In this document: positions 1 through 8,060 of the stretch, piece by piece | Numbering within the stretch: the first letter of the stretch is position 1 | Layout: every line of letters begins with the position of its first letter | Assembly (NCBI GenBank): GCA_041908585.1 | Contig: JAYRFB010000130.1 | Location: 1-25,371 of the forward strand | Length of the DNA: 25,371 nt | Direction: 5' to 3' | Source: CAINDZ01 sp041908585 | GTDB lineage: Bacteria > Krumholzibacteriota > Krumholzibacteriia > LZORAL124-64-63 | Translations under genes and position numbers: made by a program | The notes under the pieces: generated by a model | What the model saw: the letters and a program-made list of their open reading frames with translations, nothing else | The model's database searches: none | What the model was told of the DNA's origin: nothing

Positions 1-3000
1 CCTCCCGCAGCGCCGCGGCGCGGTCGGCCGGCGCGCGCGCCGGTTGCGGCACCACGCGCACCAGCGCCTGCTGGCGCCGGAAGCCGCCCTCGCGGCGCGG
101 GTCCGGCTCCTCCCAGACGTGCAGTCCGCTTTCGCCGTCCAGCAGCGAGCGGGCGCCGTAACCGGAGACCGCCACGACCTGCCGCCACGGCCGGCCGTTC
201 GCGCCGCCGGACTGCAGCAGCACCTCGCGCTTGAGGCGCCGCGCGGCGGCCCAGCTCTCGTACATCGCGGCGATGCGCCCGGCCCAGGCGTCGGCCTCGG
301 GCCCGGCCTGGGCGCCGTCGCCGGCGGCATCGACCAGCAGGTAGGTGTCCCAGGTCTCGTTGCGCTCGAGGGCGCCGAGCGCGGCTTCCAGCAGGTGCAG
401 GCTGCCGGCCAGCTTCGCGACCAGGTCGGCCGGCACGGTCCGCGGCGAGGCGGCGCCGCGCGGGGCGGCGAAGGCGAGCCGCTCCAGCAGCTGCCCGGCG
501 CCCTGCAGGCCGCTCTCGACCCGGTCGATGTTCTCGATCAGCTCCAGGATCGCGAAGCGGCCGTCGTCGTCCCAGAAATCGGGACCGTTCATCGCCGCCA
601 GCGCCTCGGACTTGCGCCGGCGCAAGTCGTCGGCCTCCAGCCGCGCCGCCAGCGCCGCGTGCGCCGCCCCGAGCGCCGCCAGTTCGCGCTCGCCGCCGCG
701 CGCGGCAAGCAGGAGGCGCTGCGGGGTGAGCGACTCGTCGCCGCCGGCCGCGGTCGCCGCCGCCGCGGGCTCTGCCGGCGCGTCCGGGTCGATGAAGTCC
801 AGCGCCAGCCGGTCGCCGTCCGCGTGCACGTAGAGGAACTGGTCGCCGCCTGGATTGCGGCCCTGGGCGATGGTGGTCGCCAGCGGCTCCAGGAGGTAGC
901 GCTCGACGGCGCGGCGCAGGGGCCGCGCGCCCAGGTCCACCGTGAAGCCGCGCTCGAGCAGGAAGTCCACCGCCGAGTCGTCCCAGATCGTGGCCCAGTC
1001 GCGATGGCGCAGGCCGCGCCGGCCCTCGGCCTTGCGGATCTCCAGCCGCAGCAGCTCGCGCATCGTCTCGCGCGTGAACGGGCGGAAGACGACGATGCGG
1101 TCCAGGCGATTGACGAACTCGCGCCGGAAGACCTTGCCGACCGCCGTCTCGACGTCCTGCGGCCGGAACCCGTCGATGCCGCGCCCGAAGCCCACGCCGG
1201 CCCCCGTCGCCATGCGAGCGCCCAGGTTCGAGGTCAGGATGATGATCGTGTGCCGGAAGTCCACGGTCTCGCCCAGGTCGTCGGTCAGGCGGCCGTCGTC
1301 CGCGACCTGGAGGACCAGGTCCCAGACGTCGGGCGCGGCCTTCTCGAACTCGTCCAGCAGCACCACCGAGAACGGGCGCTGGCGGATCCGGCTGACCAGG
1401 GGGCTGCCGCCCGTGCCGGCCGGGGCCTGGGCGCGCAGCAGGCGCGCCGCGGCTCCGCGCTCGTTGTACTCGCTCATGTCCAGCCGGACCAGACGGTCGG
1501 GCGAGCCGAACAGGTACTCGGCCAGGACCTTCGCGATCTCCGTCTTGCCCGTGCCGGTCGGCCCGGCGAACAGGAACACGCCCTGCGGTCGCGCCGGGTC
1601 GCCCAGACCGGCCTTCAGCATGGCGATGCGGTGCACGAGGCACTCGACCGCCTCTTCCTGGCCCAGCACCCGGTCGCGGAAGAACGTCCGCACCGCCTGC
1701 AGGTCGAAGCGCTGCCGGTCGTCGAGGAACGAGGCCGGCAGGCCGGTCAGTTCCGCCAGCGCCGCGATGAGATCGGCGCGGTCGAACGTCGCCGGGCCGC
1801 CGGCCGCCTGCACGCGGCGGCGGGCCCGGTCCAGCAGCTGCAGCAGGTTGCCGGGCGCGGCGCGGTTGCCCAGGAACTGCCGGGCCAGCAGCCAGGCCTC
1901 GTCTACGACGCGCGCGTCGGCAGGCTGCGGCCCCGCGGCATCGCCGCCATCGGCCAGCCAGGCGTGCGCCAGGGACTTGGCCGCCGCATCGTCCAGGGGC
2001 TCGAGCTTGATGACGTCGAACACGCCGCGCGCCGCCGGCAGCGCCTGCTGCAGGGCCTCCCAGGCGGACGGCGTCATCGTCCCGACCACCCGCACCTCGC
2101 CGGCCTCGAAGTGGCCGAGCAGCTGGTGCAGGGCGCCGGACGGCCGCTGGTCGTACGCGCCCGTCGAGCGCAGCTCGCCCAGGTCGGGGATGAACCACAG
2201 GCGACGCGGGCGGCCCAGCTCGCGCAGGTACACCTGCAGGCGTCCTTCCATGTCGCCCACGTACTTCTGGTTGGCGATGATGTCGGCGTGCCCGGCCTCG
2301 AGCACGCGCCAGCCCGCATTGCGCAGCTGCAGCGCCAGGGCCTCGACCACGGCGCGCTTGCCGGCGCCCGGCTCGCCGACCAGCAGGCTCGGGCGCGGCG
2401 GCGTCGCCTCGAGGTTGCGGCGCAGGCGCTCGACGAGGGTCGACTGCGCGGGCATCGCCAGCAGGCGGCGGCCGGCCGTGGCGGGAATGCGACCCCACAC
2501 GCGTCCCAGTTCGCCGAGCGCCCCGTTCTCCCGCGCCTCGTGCGCGGCCTCGGACGGCGCGACGATTCCCTCGGCGCCACCGCCCTCGCGCGCCTCCAGA
2601 GAGGCCAGCCAGCCGGCCGTCAGTTCGTCGCCCACGCGTTCGAGCAGGCGCCGCAGGTCGAACGCCGAGTTGTGCCGCTCGATCACCTGCCACTGCGCAT
2701 CGGTGAACTCCGCGGTCTCGCCGACGCCCAGGCGCGCGCGCACGAAGCCCCGCAGGTGCTCCACGGCCGAGGGATTGCCTGCCCAGCCGCGTCCGCCCGC
2801 ATCGATCGTGATGTCCGCCAGCAGACGACCGGTGACCGGCTCCTGCGGCGGCGCGCAGGCGGCGATGGCCCGCAGCGCGAACCAGACGTACCACGGCGGC
2901 AGCGTGCAGGCGTCGTCGACGATCCGCGCCGTCGCCGTGAAGGCCGTGCCGCGCTCGGCCATGGCCAGGAACGCGGCGCAGCGCAGGCCGTTGTGGTCGC

Positions 3001-3292
3001 CGTAGGCCAGGTCGAGCAGGCGCTGGTCGGTGACGCGCGGGTCACGCAGCAGGGCCAGCGTGGCGGCCATCGCCGGATGGTCGACCAGCTCGGCGGGGTG
3101 GGCGACCACGTTGAAGATCTCGCCGAGCGGGGCCACGGCGACGTAGATCGACCCGATGGGGGGCGCCGGCGCCGGGTCCGGGGCGCGCGTGACGGATGCC
3201 GTCGGGGCGGCGGGCGGACGTACGCGGCGGCGGGCACGGGCGACCAGATACACGGCGAACGCCAGCGCCGCGAGAAGGGCCAGGTACTGCAT
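1..3292 (-). CDS. Membrane-anchored Clp/HSP100 AAA+ ATPase fused to an RF2-like PCRF domain (partial, C-terminus beyond window)
   Basis: The frame stays open to the window edge, so 1,097 residues are visible and the end is missing. Residues 3-18 form a hydrophobic anchor followed by a Pro/Ala linker. A helical region of ~250 residues replaces the usual Clp_N repeats. D1 has Walker A GEPGAGK (306-312) and a ClpB-like KYVGDMEGRL pore motif, but its Walker B position reads WFIPDLGE instead of hhhhDE. D2 is well kept: GPTGTGKT (577-584), VVLLDEFEKA (D647, E648), TSNLG sensor 1, FVNRLDRI arginine finger and GARPLRR sensor 2. Its Gly-Tyr-Val-Gly pore loop is absent (APAGTGGSPL instead). From residue 901 (MNGPDFWDD) the sequence follows release factor 2: helical region, then AMYESWAAARRLKREVL and SGYGARSLLDGESGLHVW, as in the PCRF domain. 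Any GGQ domain would lie outside. Start ATG at 3292 has AGGA 5 nt upstream. Family calls are firm; the cellular role (unfoldase or ribosome-linked) is unknown. Confidence 0.88.
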   Translation of the reverse strand, partial: MQYLALLAALAFAVYLVARARRRVRPPAAPTASVTRAPDPAPAPPIGSIYVAVAPLGEIFNVVAHPAELVDHPAMAATLALLRDPRVTDQRLLDLAYGDHNGLRCAAFLAMAERGTAFTATARIVDDACTLPPWYVWFALRAIAACAPPQEPVTGRLLADITIDAGGRGWAGNPSAVEHLRGFVRARLGVGETAEFTDAQWQVIERHNSAFDLRRLLERVGDELTAGWLASLEAREGGGAEGIVAPSEAAHEARENGALGELGRVWGRIPATAGRRLLAMPAQSTLVERLRRNLEATPPRPSLLVGEPGAGKRAVVEALALQLRNAGWRVLEAGHADIIANQKYVGDMEGRLQVYLRELGRPRRLWFIPDLGELRSTGAYDQRPSGALHQLLGHFEAGEVRVVGTMTPSAWEALQQALPAARGVFDVIKLEPLDDAAAKSLAHAWLADGGDAAGPQPADARVVDEAWLLARQFLGNRAAPGNLLQLLDRARRRVQAAGGPATFDRADLIAALAELTGLPASFLDDRQRFDLQAVRTFFRDRVLGQEEAVECLVHRIAMLKAGLGDPARPQGVFLFAGPTGTGKTEIAKVLAEYLFGSPDRLVRLDMSEYNERGAAARLLRAQAPAGTGGSPLVSRIRQRPFSVVLLDEFEKAAPDVWDLVLQVADDGRLTDDLGETVDFRHTIIILTSNLGARMATGAGVGFGRGIDGFRPQDVETAVGKVFRREFVNRLDRIVVFRPFTRETMRELLRLEIRKAEGRRGLRHRDWATIWDDSAVDFLLERGFTVDLGARPLRRAVERYLLEPLATTIAQGRNPGGDQFLYVHADGDRLALDFIDPDAPAEPAAAATAAGGDESLTPQRLLLAARGGERELAALGAAHAALAARLEADDLRRRKSEALAAMNGPDFWDDDGRFAILELIENIDRVESGLQGAGQLLERLAFAAPRGAASPRTVPADLVAKLAGSLHLLEAALGALERNETWDTYLLVDAAGDGAQAGPEADAWAGRIAAMYESWAAARRLKREVLLQSGGANGRPWRQVVAVSGYGARSLLDGESGLHVWEEPDPRREGGFRRQQALVRVVPQPARAPADRAAALRE

Positions 3293-3340
3293 GTCGGTCC
3301 TGTCTGGTGGCTGAACGAGTTCACGGGGGGCGATGGGGCG

Positions 3341-3369
3341 AGTCTACACGAGCCACGGCCGCCAGGCAA
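3341..3369 (-). promoter_or_regulatory. Putative sigma70-type promoter of the Clp-PCRF gene
   Basis: On the minus strand TTGCCT (3369-3364) is followed after 17 nt by TAGACT (3346-3341). This places a start of transcription near 3334, about 40 nt before the ATG at 3292. It lies immediately beyond the hairpin that closes the upstream tautomerase gene. It was found by eye and is not proven. Confidence 0.4.
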
Positions 3370-3399
3370 CGGGAAGCCCGGCTGTAGCCGGGCTTCCCG
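3370..3399 (-). terminator. Perfect 13-bp hairpin after the M16-tautomerase operon
   Basis: CGGGAAGCCCGGC (3370-3382) and its exact complement GCCGGGCTTCCCG (3387-3399) enclose a 4-nt loop. The hairpin begins 22 nt after the tautomerase stop. On the minus strand only TTGCC follows, so the U-tract is weak. It probably ends the operon and separates it from the Clp gene. Confidence 0.65.
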
Positions 3400-3420
3400 C
3401 GGTCGCGTTGCCGACGGGGT

Positions 3421-3624
3421 TCAGGATCCCTGTCGCCGCCTTTCGGTCACCGTCTGCCCGGCAATGCCCCAGTTGTCCGTGTCCACCTCGTCGATGATCA
3501 CGAACGTCGTCGCCGGATCCTTGCCCAGCACCCGCTGCAGCAGCTCGGTCGCGCCGGCGATCAGCTCCGCCTTCTGCGCGGCGGTTGCGCCCTCGCGCGT
3601 GATGCGGATGTTCACGTACGGCAT
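3421..3624 (-). CDS. 4-oxalocrotonate tautomerase family protein (67 aa)
   Basis: A small tautomerase-superfamily enzyme of 67 residues, the usual size of 4-oxalocrotonate tautomerase subunits, which assemble as hexamers. The protein starts Met-Pro, so removal of Met leaves the catalytic N-terminal proline. Its beginning (MPYVNIRITREG) and its end (IIDEVDTDNWGIAGQTVTER) match the family, in which Pro1 acts as general base in keto-enol isomerisation. The substrate cannot be inferred. The ATG lies 2 nt after the stop of the M16 peptidase gene. Its ribosome site GGAGG sits inside the end of that gene, so the two are almost certainly co-transcribed and perhaps translationally coupled. No signal peptide is present, so it is expected in the cytoplasm, unlike its neighbour. 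A strong hairpin follows it. Confidence 0.88.
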   Translation of the reverse strand: MPYVNIRITREGATAAQKAELIAGATELLQRVLGKDPATTFVIIDEVDTDNWGIAGQTVTERRRQGS

Positions 3625-3626
3625 GC

Positions 3627-6446
3627 TCAGCCCTCCTGCGGCAGCAGCACGACCTTGACCACGTTCTCGGGGTCGATCACCGCGCGCGCGGCCTCCTTCA
3701 CCACGTCGGCCGAGAGCCCGTCGGCCAGCGCGCCTCCCTGCAGGATGAGGCGCGGGTCCGTGCCCTGGCGCTGGTGCCGCGCCAGCTCGCCCAGCCAGAA
3801 GTCGTTGCGCTTGAGGTTCGTCTCGTCGTCGCGCCGCCAGGTCTCGGCGACCTTGGCCAGCGTCTTGTCGTCCGGGCCGTTCGCGGCGATGTCGCGCAGC
3901 TGCTCCCAGACCGCCGCGGTCAGCTCGTCCACGCGTCCCGGGTCGCAGCCCCAGCCCACGGTCAGCTGGTGGTAGCCGTAGGGGATGCTCGACAGCCCGC
4001 CGCTGACGCGAACGCCGTAGGTGCCGCTCATGTCCTCGCGGATCGTCTCGCGCAGGCGGATGCGCAGCACGTCGACGAGCGCGTCCATCGCCACCTCGGC
4101 CGGCCAGCTCCACTCGCGCTTCGCCATGAACACCATCTCGACCATGCCCTTCGGCTCGCTGCCGCGGTGCAGGACGCGCTCCTGCACTCCGCGCGGCGGG
4201 ACGACGCCCTCGTCGCGCCAGGTCTCCTTCCGGCCCCCGGCGGGCAGGTTGCCCAGCCAGGTGCGCACCAGCGGCTCGGCCGCCGCAGGATCGACGGAGC
4301 CGACCAGGAAGACCGTGAAGTCGCTGCAGTCGCCGAAGCGGTCGCGGTAGAAGGCGTACCCGTCCGCCAGATCCAGCTTGGACAGGTTCTCCAGGCTGGG
4401 CGGCTGGCGCCGCGGGTGGTGGCCGGTCAGCACGACCGTGACGGAGTCGCGGAAGGCGGTTTCGGGATCGGCGGCGCGGTTCTGCAGGAACATGCGCTGC
4501 CGCTCGACCAGAGACCGGAAGACGGTCTCGTCCTGGCGCGGCGCGGTGACCAGCAGCCAGGTCAACTGCAGCAGCGTCTCCAGGTCCTGGGGCGAGCCGC
4601 CGCCCCGCAGGCCCTCCTCGTACGAACTCACGTAGGGCGTCACGCGCACCAGCCGGCCGGCCAGCTTCTTCTGCAGCGCCGTCGGGTCGAAGGCGCCGAC
4701 GCCGCTGTTGCCCACGACCCCGGCAGCGCCGGTTGCCCGCGCGTGGAAGGCGTCGTCGGTAATCGTGGACGAGCCGCCCGGGCTGGTGGCCCACAGCAGG
4801 ATCTCGTCGTTCTTGAAGTCGGTCGGCTTGAGCACCACGCGCACGCCGTTGGCCAGCGTCCAGGTGGTCGTGCCCAGGTCAGGATCGGTCTCGCGCGCGG
4901 TGATGGCCGCCGGCGCCGGCACGCGCGGCACCAGCGGCTCGTCCACCACCGCATCCACGTAGGCCGGGATGTCGTCGGCCTGCACCGCGGCCATGACGGC
5001 GGCCAGTTCGCCCTCAGTCGGGACCGCCAGCCCGTCCTTGCGCGGGGCCTCGACCGTCACCACACGGCTGCCCCTGTCCGTCAGTTCGCGCAGGCGCGAT
5101 TCCACCTCGTCGACGGTGATGCCCGGCAGCAGGTCGCGGGCCAGCTGCAGGCGCGAGGCGGCGTCGATGTACGGCGAGCCGCGCAGGAAGTGCATCTGCA
5201 GCGTTCGGGCATGGCGCTGCGACTCGGTCTTCTGCGCCTCGGCGGCGGCCTGTTCGGCCTGGCGGAGCGCCTCGGCCTTGACGCGCTCCAGCTCGCCCTC
5301 GGTGAAGCCGTGGCGACGCGCCCGCTCCAGTTCGGTCAGCACCGCCTCAAACCCGCGCGCGATGCCGTCCTCCTTGACCGAGGCGCGCAGCATGAACATC
5401 GCCTTCGTGCGCGCCATCGGACGGTCCATGGCGAACGCGCTGCTGAACGGCGGGTCCGCCTGGCGCGCGATCTCCGCCAGGCGCGTGCGCAGCATCGCGT
5501 TGGCCAGCAACCCCCGCAGGCCGTCGCGGTAGTCGCCCACCGTGCCCTCGGGCCAGAGGGCGTGCTTGACAATCAGCGAGATGCCGCTGCCAGTGGCTTC
5601 GGGGTCGGTCGCGATCGCGAACAGCGTCTCGGCGTGGTCCGGTACCTCGGGCTGCAGCCGTGGCCGCGCCGACGCGCGCGCGGGGATGGCGCCGAACAGC
5701 TCGCGGATACGACCCTCGACCGCGGCGGCGTCGAAATCGCCCACCGCCACCACCGCCATCAGGTCGGGCCGGTACCAGTCGCGATAGAAGCGCTTGAGCG
5801 TCTCGTAGGTGGCGTGGCGCAGGATCTCCGGGTCGCCGATGACGTTGCGCTCGGCGTAGCGCGAGCCCTTATAGAGGATCGGCATCTGGGCGTCGCTCAT
5901 GCGCTCGTCGGCGCCGCGGCCCAGGCGCCATTCCTCGATGACGACGCCGCGCTCCTTGTCGACCTCCTCGTCCTCGAAGCTGATGCGGTGCGCCCATTCC
6001 TCCAGGATGCGCAGGCCCGTGTCGAGCAGCTCCGGCTTGTCCGTGGGCACCTGCAGCATGTACACGGTCTCGTTCTGGTTCGTGTAGGCGTTGACCTCGG
6101 GGCCGAACTGCATGCCGATCGACTCCAGGTAACCGACCAGCTCCTGCCGCGGGAAGTTCTCGGTGCCGTTGAAGGCCATGTGCTCGACCAGGTGCGCCAA
6201 CCCGTTCTGGTCGTCGTCCTCCTCGACGGCGCCGGCGCCGACCACCAGCCACAGCGCGGCGCGCTGCTCCGGCTTCGCGTTCGGGCGCACGTAGTAGCGC
6301 AGGCCGTTGGGCAGGGTGCCGGTGGTCACCGCCGCATCCAGCGGGAGCGGCGCGGCCAGGTCGACCGCGCGGGAGGGTGCGGCAGCGACGGCCCAGGTGA
6401 GCAGCAGCGCGACCAGGAAGGTCGCCGGCAGCAGGCGTCGGGACAT
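3627..6446 (-). CDS. Secreted M16 (insulinase/pitrilysin family) zinc metallopeptidase
   Basis: A 939-residue M16 peptidase of the long PqqL-like two-half type. Residues 1-27 are a signal peptide (MSRRLLPATFLVALLLTWAVA, Ala-rich cleavage site), so the enzyme acts in the periplasm or at the outer membrane. The first M16 domain follows with the inverted zinc motif HLVEH (85-89): two His ligands and the catalytic Glu88. The distal acidic ligand lies in KERGVVIEEW (~164-173). The segment RNVIGDPEILRHATYETL and the following RPDLMAVVAVGDFD are typical of the inter-domain region. A second, non-catalytic M16 half occupies about residues 520-930 and contains no HxxEH, as expected. The ATG at 6446 has AAAGGA 6 nt upstream. 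It is the first gene of an operon with the tautomerase. Family and activity are well supported; the natural substrate is unknown. Confidence 0.93.
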   Translation of the reverse strand: MSRRLLPATFLVALLLTWAVAAAPSRAVDLAAPLPLDAAVTTGTLPNGLRYYVRPNAKPEQRAALWLVVGAGAVEEDDDQNGLAHLVEHMAFNGTENFPRQELVGYLESIGMQFGPEVNAYTNQNETVYMLQVPTDKPELLDTGLRILEEWAHRISFEDEEVDKERGVVIEEWRLGRGADERMSDAQMPILYKGSRYAERNVIGDPEILRHATYETLKRFYRDWYRPDLMAVVAVGDFDAAAVEGRIRELFGAIPARASARPRLQPEVPDHAETLFAIATDPEATGSGISLIVKHALWPEGTVGDYRDGLRGLLANAMLRTRLAEIARQADPPFSSAFAMDRPMARTKAMFMLRASVKEDGIARGFEAVLTELERARRHGFTEGELERVKAEALRQAEQAAAEAQKTESQRHARTLQMHFLRGSPYIDAASRLQLARDLLPGITVDEVESRLRELTDRGSRVVTVEAPRKDGLAVPTEGELAAVMAAVQADDIPAYVDAVVDEPLVPRVPAPAAITARETDPDLGTTTWTLANGVRVVLKPTDFKNDEILLWATSPGGSSTITDDAFHARATGAAGVVGNSGVGAFDPTALQKKLAGRLVRVTPYVSSYEEGLRGGGSPQDLETLLQLTWLLVTAPRQDETVFRSLVERQRMFLQNRAADPETAFRDSVTVVLTGHHPRRQPPSLENLSKLDLADGYAFYRDRFGDCSDFTVFLVGSVDPAAAEPLVRTWLGNLPAGGRKETWRDEGVVPPRGVQERVLHRGSEPKGMVEMVFMAKREWSWPAEVAMDALVDVLRIRLRETIREDMSGTYGVRVSGGLSSIPYGYHQLTVGWGCDPGRVDELTAAVWEQLRDIAANGPDDKTLAKVAETWRRDDETNLKRNDFWLGELARHQRQGTDPRLILQGGALADGLSADVVKEAARAVIDPENVVKVVLLPQEG

Positions 6447-6504
6447 GGGAGGTCCTTTCGGGGAAGGGGTGGCGGCCGCCGCCCGGGGCCGCCCATCAGG
6501 TCGA

Positions 6505-6534
6505 CTTCTAGCACCCGCGGCAGCAGGCGGTCAA
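6505..6534 (-). promoter_or_regulatory. Putative promoter of the M16-tautomerase operon
   Basis: On the minus strand TTGACC (6534-6529) and TAGAAG (6510-6505) are separated by 18 nt. A TG lies one base before the -10 (extended -10 form). Transcription would begin near 6498, giving a leader of about 50 nt. It was found by eye. The 6447-6650 gap also has to hold the promoter of the divergent gene at 6651; no convincing -35/-10 pair was seen for that one. Confidence 0.45.
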
Positions 6535-6650
6535 TGGCGGCCCGCCGCCGGCTTCGGGGTCCGGCCGTTGTGACGAACCAAACCGGAGTGACTCTCTATG
6601 GTTTAGGAGGCATTCTCGCTGTCCGGACCCGCAAAAGAGGAGAAACAACC

Positions 6651-7631
6651 ATGTTGCGCATCTGTTCCCGGGCCGGGGCCGCTCCCCGCAGCCGCCTGGC
6701 CGTCCTGACGCTGGCCGCGCTGCTGGCCGTCGCGGCTCCGTCCGCGGCCGAGGTCGTGTTCTCGACCGATTTCAGCGCCGGCCTTCCGGCGGAGCTGACC
6801 GGCGCCGGGGTCCAGGTGGAGCCCTGCCAGGGCCTGGCCGGCCTCGGCGCCCCCGGCAACCAGTTCGGCGGCAACGTCCTGCGCTACCACACGCAGGCGC
6901 TCCACGAGACCACGCTGACCCTGACCGACCTGCCGGCGCACACCGAGGTGTCGCTGTCCTTCCTGCTGGCGCTCCTGGATTCCTGGGACGGCACCGAGCT
7001 GATGGAAGTCCTGGTCGACGGCCAGTTGCTGTTCTCGCACTGGTTCCAGCTGGCCCTGGGCGATGCCTCGAGCTACGACGCGCCGCCCGGCGCGCTGCTG
7101 AGCGCGGGCACCAACCTCGGCTGGTCGGCCGGCTCCTACTACGGCCGCGACCGCGCCTACGACCTGTCGGTGGAGCCCGCGTTCAGCGGTATCCCGCACA
7201 CGGCCTCGACGCTGACGGTCACCTGGCGGCTGGGCGCGGTCTCGGGCGGCGCCGCCCAGAACTGGCAAGGCGGGATGGACGAGTCGTGGGCCATCGACAA
7301 CCTCGTCGTTGCCACCGGCGGCGGCACCAGCGCCGCGCCGCTGCCGGATGTCGGGCCGCGCCTGCTAGGCAACGCGCCGAACCCGTTCAATCCCTCGACG
7401 CGGATCCGCTTCGAGCTGCCCGCCGGCGGCGCGAACGCCCGGGTCTCCATCCACGACGCGTCCGGCCGCCTGGTGCGCAAGCTCGCGGACGGCTTCCTGC
7501 CGGGCGGGTCGGGTGACGTCGCCTGGGACGGACGCGATGCGGACGGGCAGGCCGTGGCCGCGGGCGTGTACGTGTGCCGGCTCGTGTCGGCGGGGGTGGC
7601 GCAGGCGCGTACGCTCGTGCTCGTCAAGTAG
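6651..7631 (+). CDS. Secreted protein with C-terminal FlgD-like Ig domain
   Basis: A 326-residue exported protein. An Ala/Leu-rich signal peptide covers residues 1-32 (cleavage near PSAAEVVF). The central part, residues ~33-230, is an all-beta, probably jelly-roll region, with a core strand pattern SFLLALLDSWDGTE, VLVDGQLLFSHWF and the closing DESWAIDNLVV. I do not recognise a named family for it. The C-terminal ~90 residues are a FlgD-like Ig domain: NAPNPFNPSTRIRFELP (~241-257), SIHDASGRLVRKL, WDGRDADGQAVAAGVY, then a final basic VLVK. In FCB-group bacteria such ends accompany secreted proteins and may act as sorting or anchoring modules; that role here is inference. Start ATG at 6651 is preceded by AGAGGAGA. 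The upstream 90 nt are AT-richer than the surroundings, consistent with a promoter. It is transcribed divergently from the M16 operon. Confidence 0.85.
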   Translation: MLRICSRAGAAPRSRLAVLTLAALLAVAAPSAAEVVFSTDFSAGLPAELTGAGVQVEPCQGLAGLGAPGNQFGGNVLRYHTQALHETTLTLTDLPAHTEVSLSFLLALLDSWDGTELMEVLVDGQLLFSHWFQLALGDASSYDAPPGALLSAGTNLGWSAGSYYGRDRAYDLSVEPAFSGIPHTASTLTVTWRLGAVSGGAAQNWQGGMDESWAIDNLVVATGGGTSAAPLPDVGPRLLGNAPNPFNPSTRIRFELPAGGANARVSIHDASGRLVRKLADGFLPGGSGDVAWDGRDADGQAVAAGVYVCRLVSAGVAQARTLVLVK

Positions 7632-7661
7632 CGGGCGCAGGTCCCGCGACGGCGCTGCGGC

Positions 7662-7709
7662 TGCGCCGGCGCAAGTCTCACCCTGCCGCCACAGTTGCGC
7701 CGGCGCAAC
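7662..7709. repeat. Pair of GC-rich palindromes
   Basis: TGCGCCGGCGCA (7662-7673, perfect 12-bp palindrome) and GTTGCGCCGGCGCAAC (7694-7709, perfect 16-bp palindrome) share the same core with centres 34 bp apart, just downstream of the stop at 7631. They could form hairpins or bind a dimeric protein. There is no T-tract, so they are not a convincing terminator. Confidence 0.6.
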
Positions 7710-7735
7710 AGTCGGCAGACCCCGCCGCCTCCCGC

Positions 7736-7846
7736 TGCCGCGATGTGCCGCGTGCATTGCGGCAACTGCCGCCACGCGTGCAACATCGGCAGTGGGCGCT
7801 GTCGCTGCCAGAGCGTGTCCGGTGGCGCCTGAGCCAGGAGCCGCAA
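7736..7846 (+). pseudogene. Remnant of an IS91-type transposase
   Basis: In one frame the segment reads as Cys-Arg-Asp-Val-Pro followed by LPPRVQHRQWALSLPERVRW. This closely resembles the segment after the zinc finger of IS91-family Y2 transposases (consensus like PVRQWVLSLPxRLRxxL). No upstream zinc-finger cysteines and no downstream catalytic region survive, and the frame has no proper start. It is taken as a decayed fragment. The resemblance is from memory of the family; a profile search would decide. Confidence 0.42.
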
Positions 7847-8030
7847 GCCAACACCTACCCGATCGCTGGCGGTACCGCCGATGCGAACGCGACCGCAACG
7901 TGAGTTCCGAATCGGCGAGACGTTCGCGATCGACGACTGGCTGGAGATCGGCCGGACGGCGAAGCAAAGGGCGGACGGCCGCGAGTGATCCCACGCCAGG
8001 CGAACGGGGGCAGAACGCAGCACAGGTCGA

Positions 8031-8060
8031 TTGACTATCCGGGCCCCGGCAGCAGATACT
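8031..8060 (+). promoter_or_regulatory. Putative promoter of the 6-bladed propeller gene
   Basis: TTGACT (8031-8036) and GATACT (8055-8060) are separated by 18 nt, giving a start near 8067 and a leader of about 74 nt. This supports the ATG at 8141 as the true start. It was found by eye. Confidence 0.4.

Noticed and set aside
44..3658. 1,204-codon forward open frame
   Set aside because: It is antisense to the Clp-PCRF gene in codon-aligned phase, rich in Arg/Ala/Gly/Gln with no recognisable motif; it arises from GC-rich codon usage of the real minus-strand gene.
3774..6573. Long forward frame running into the 6651 gene
   Set aside because: It is antisense to the M16 peptidase, which has a signal peptide and an intact zinc motif. 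Only the part from ATG 6651 is coding.
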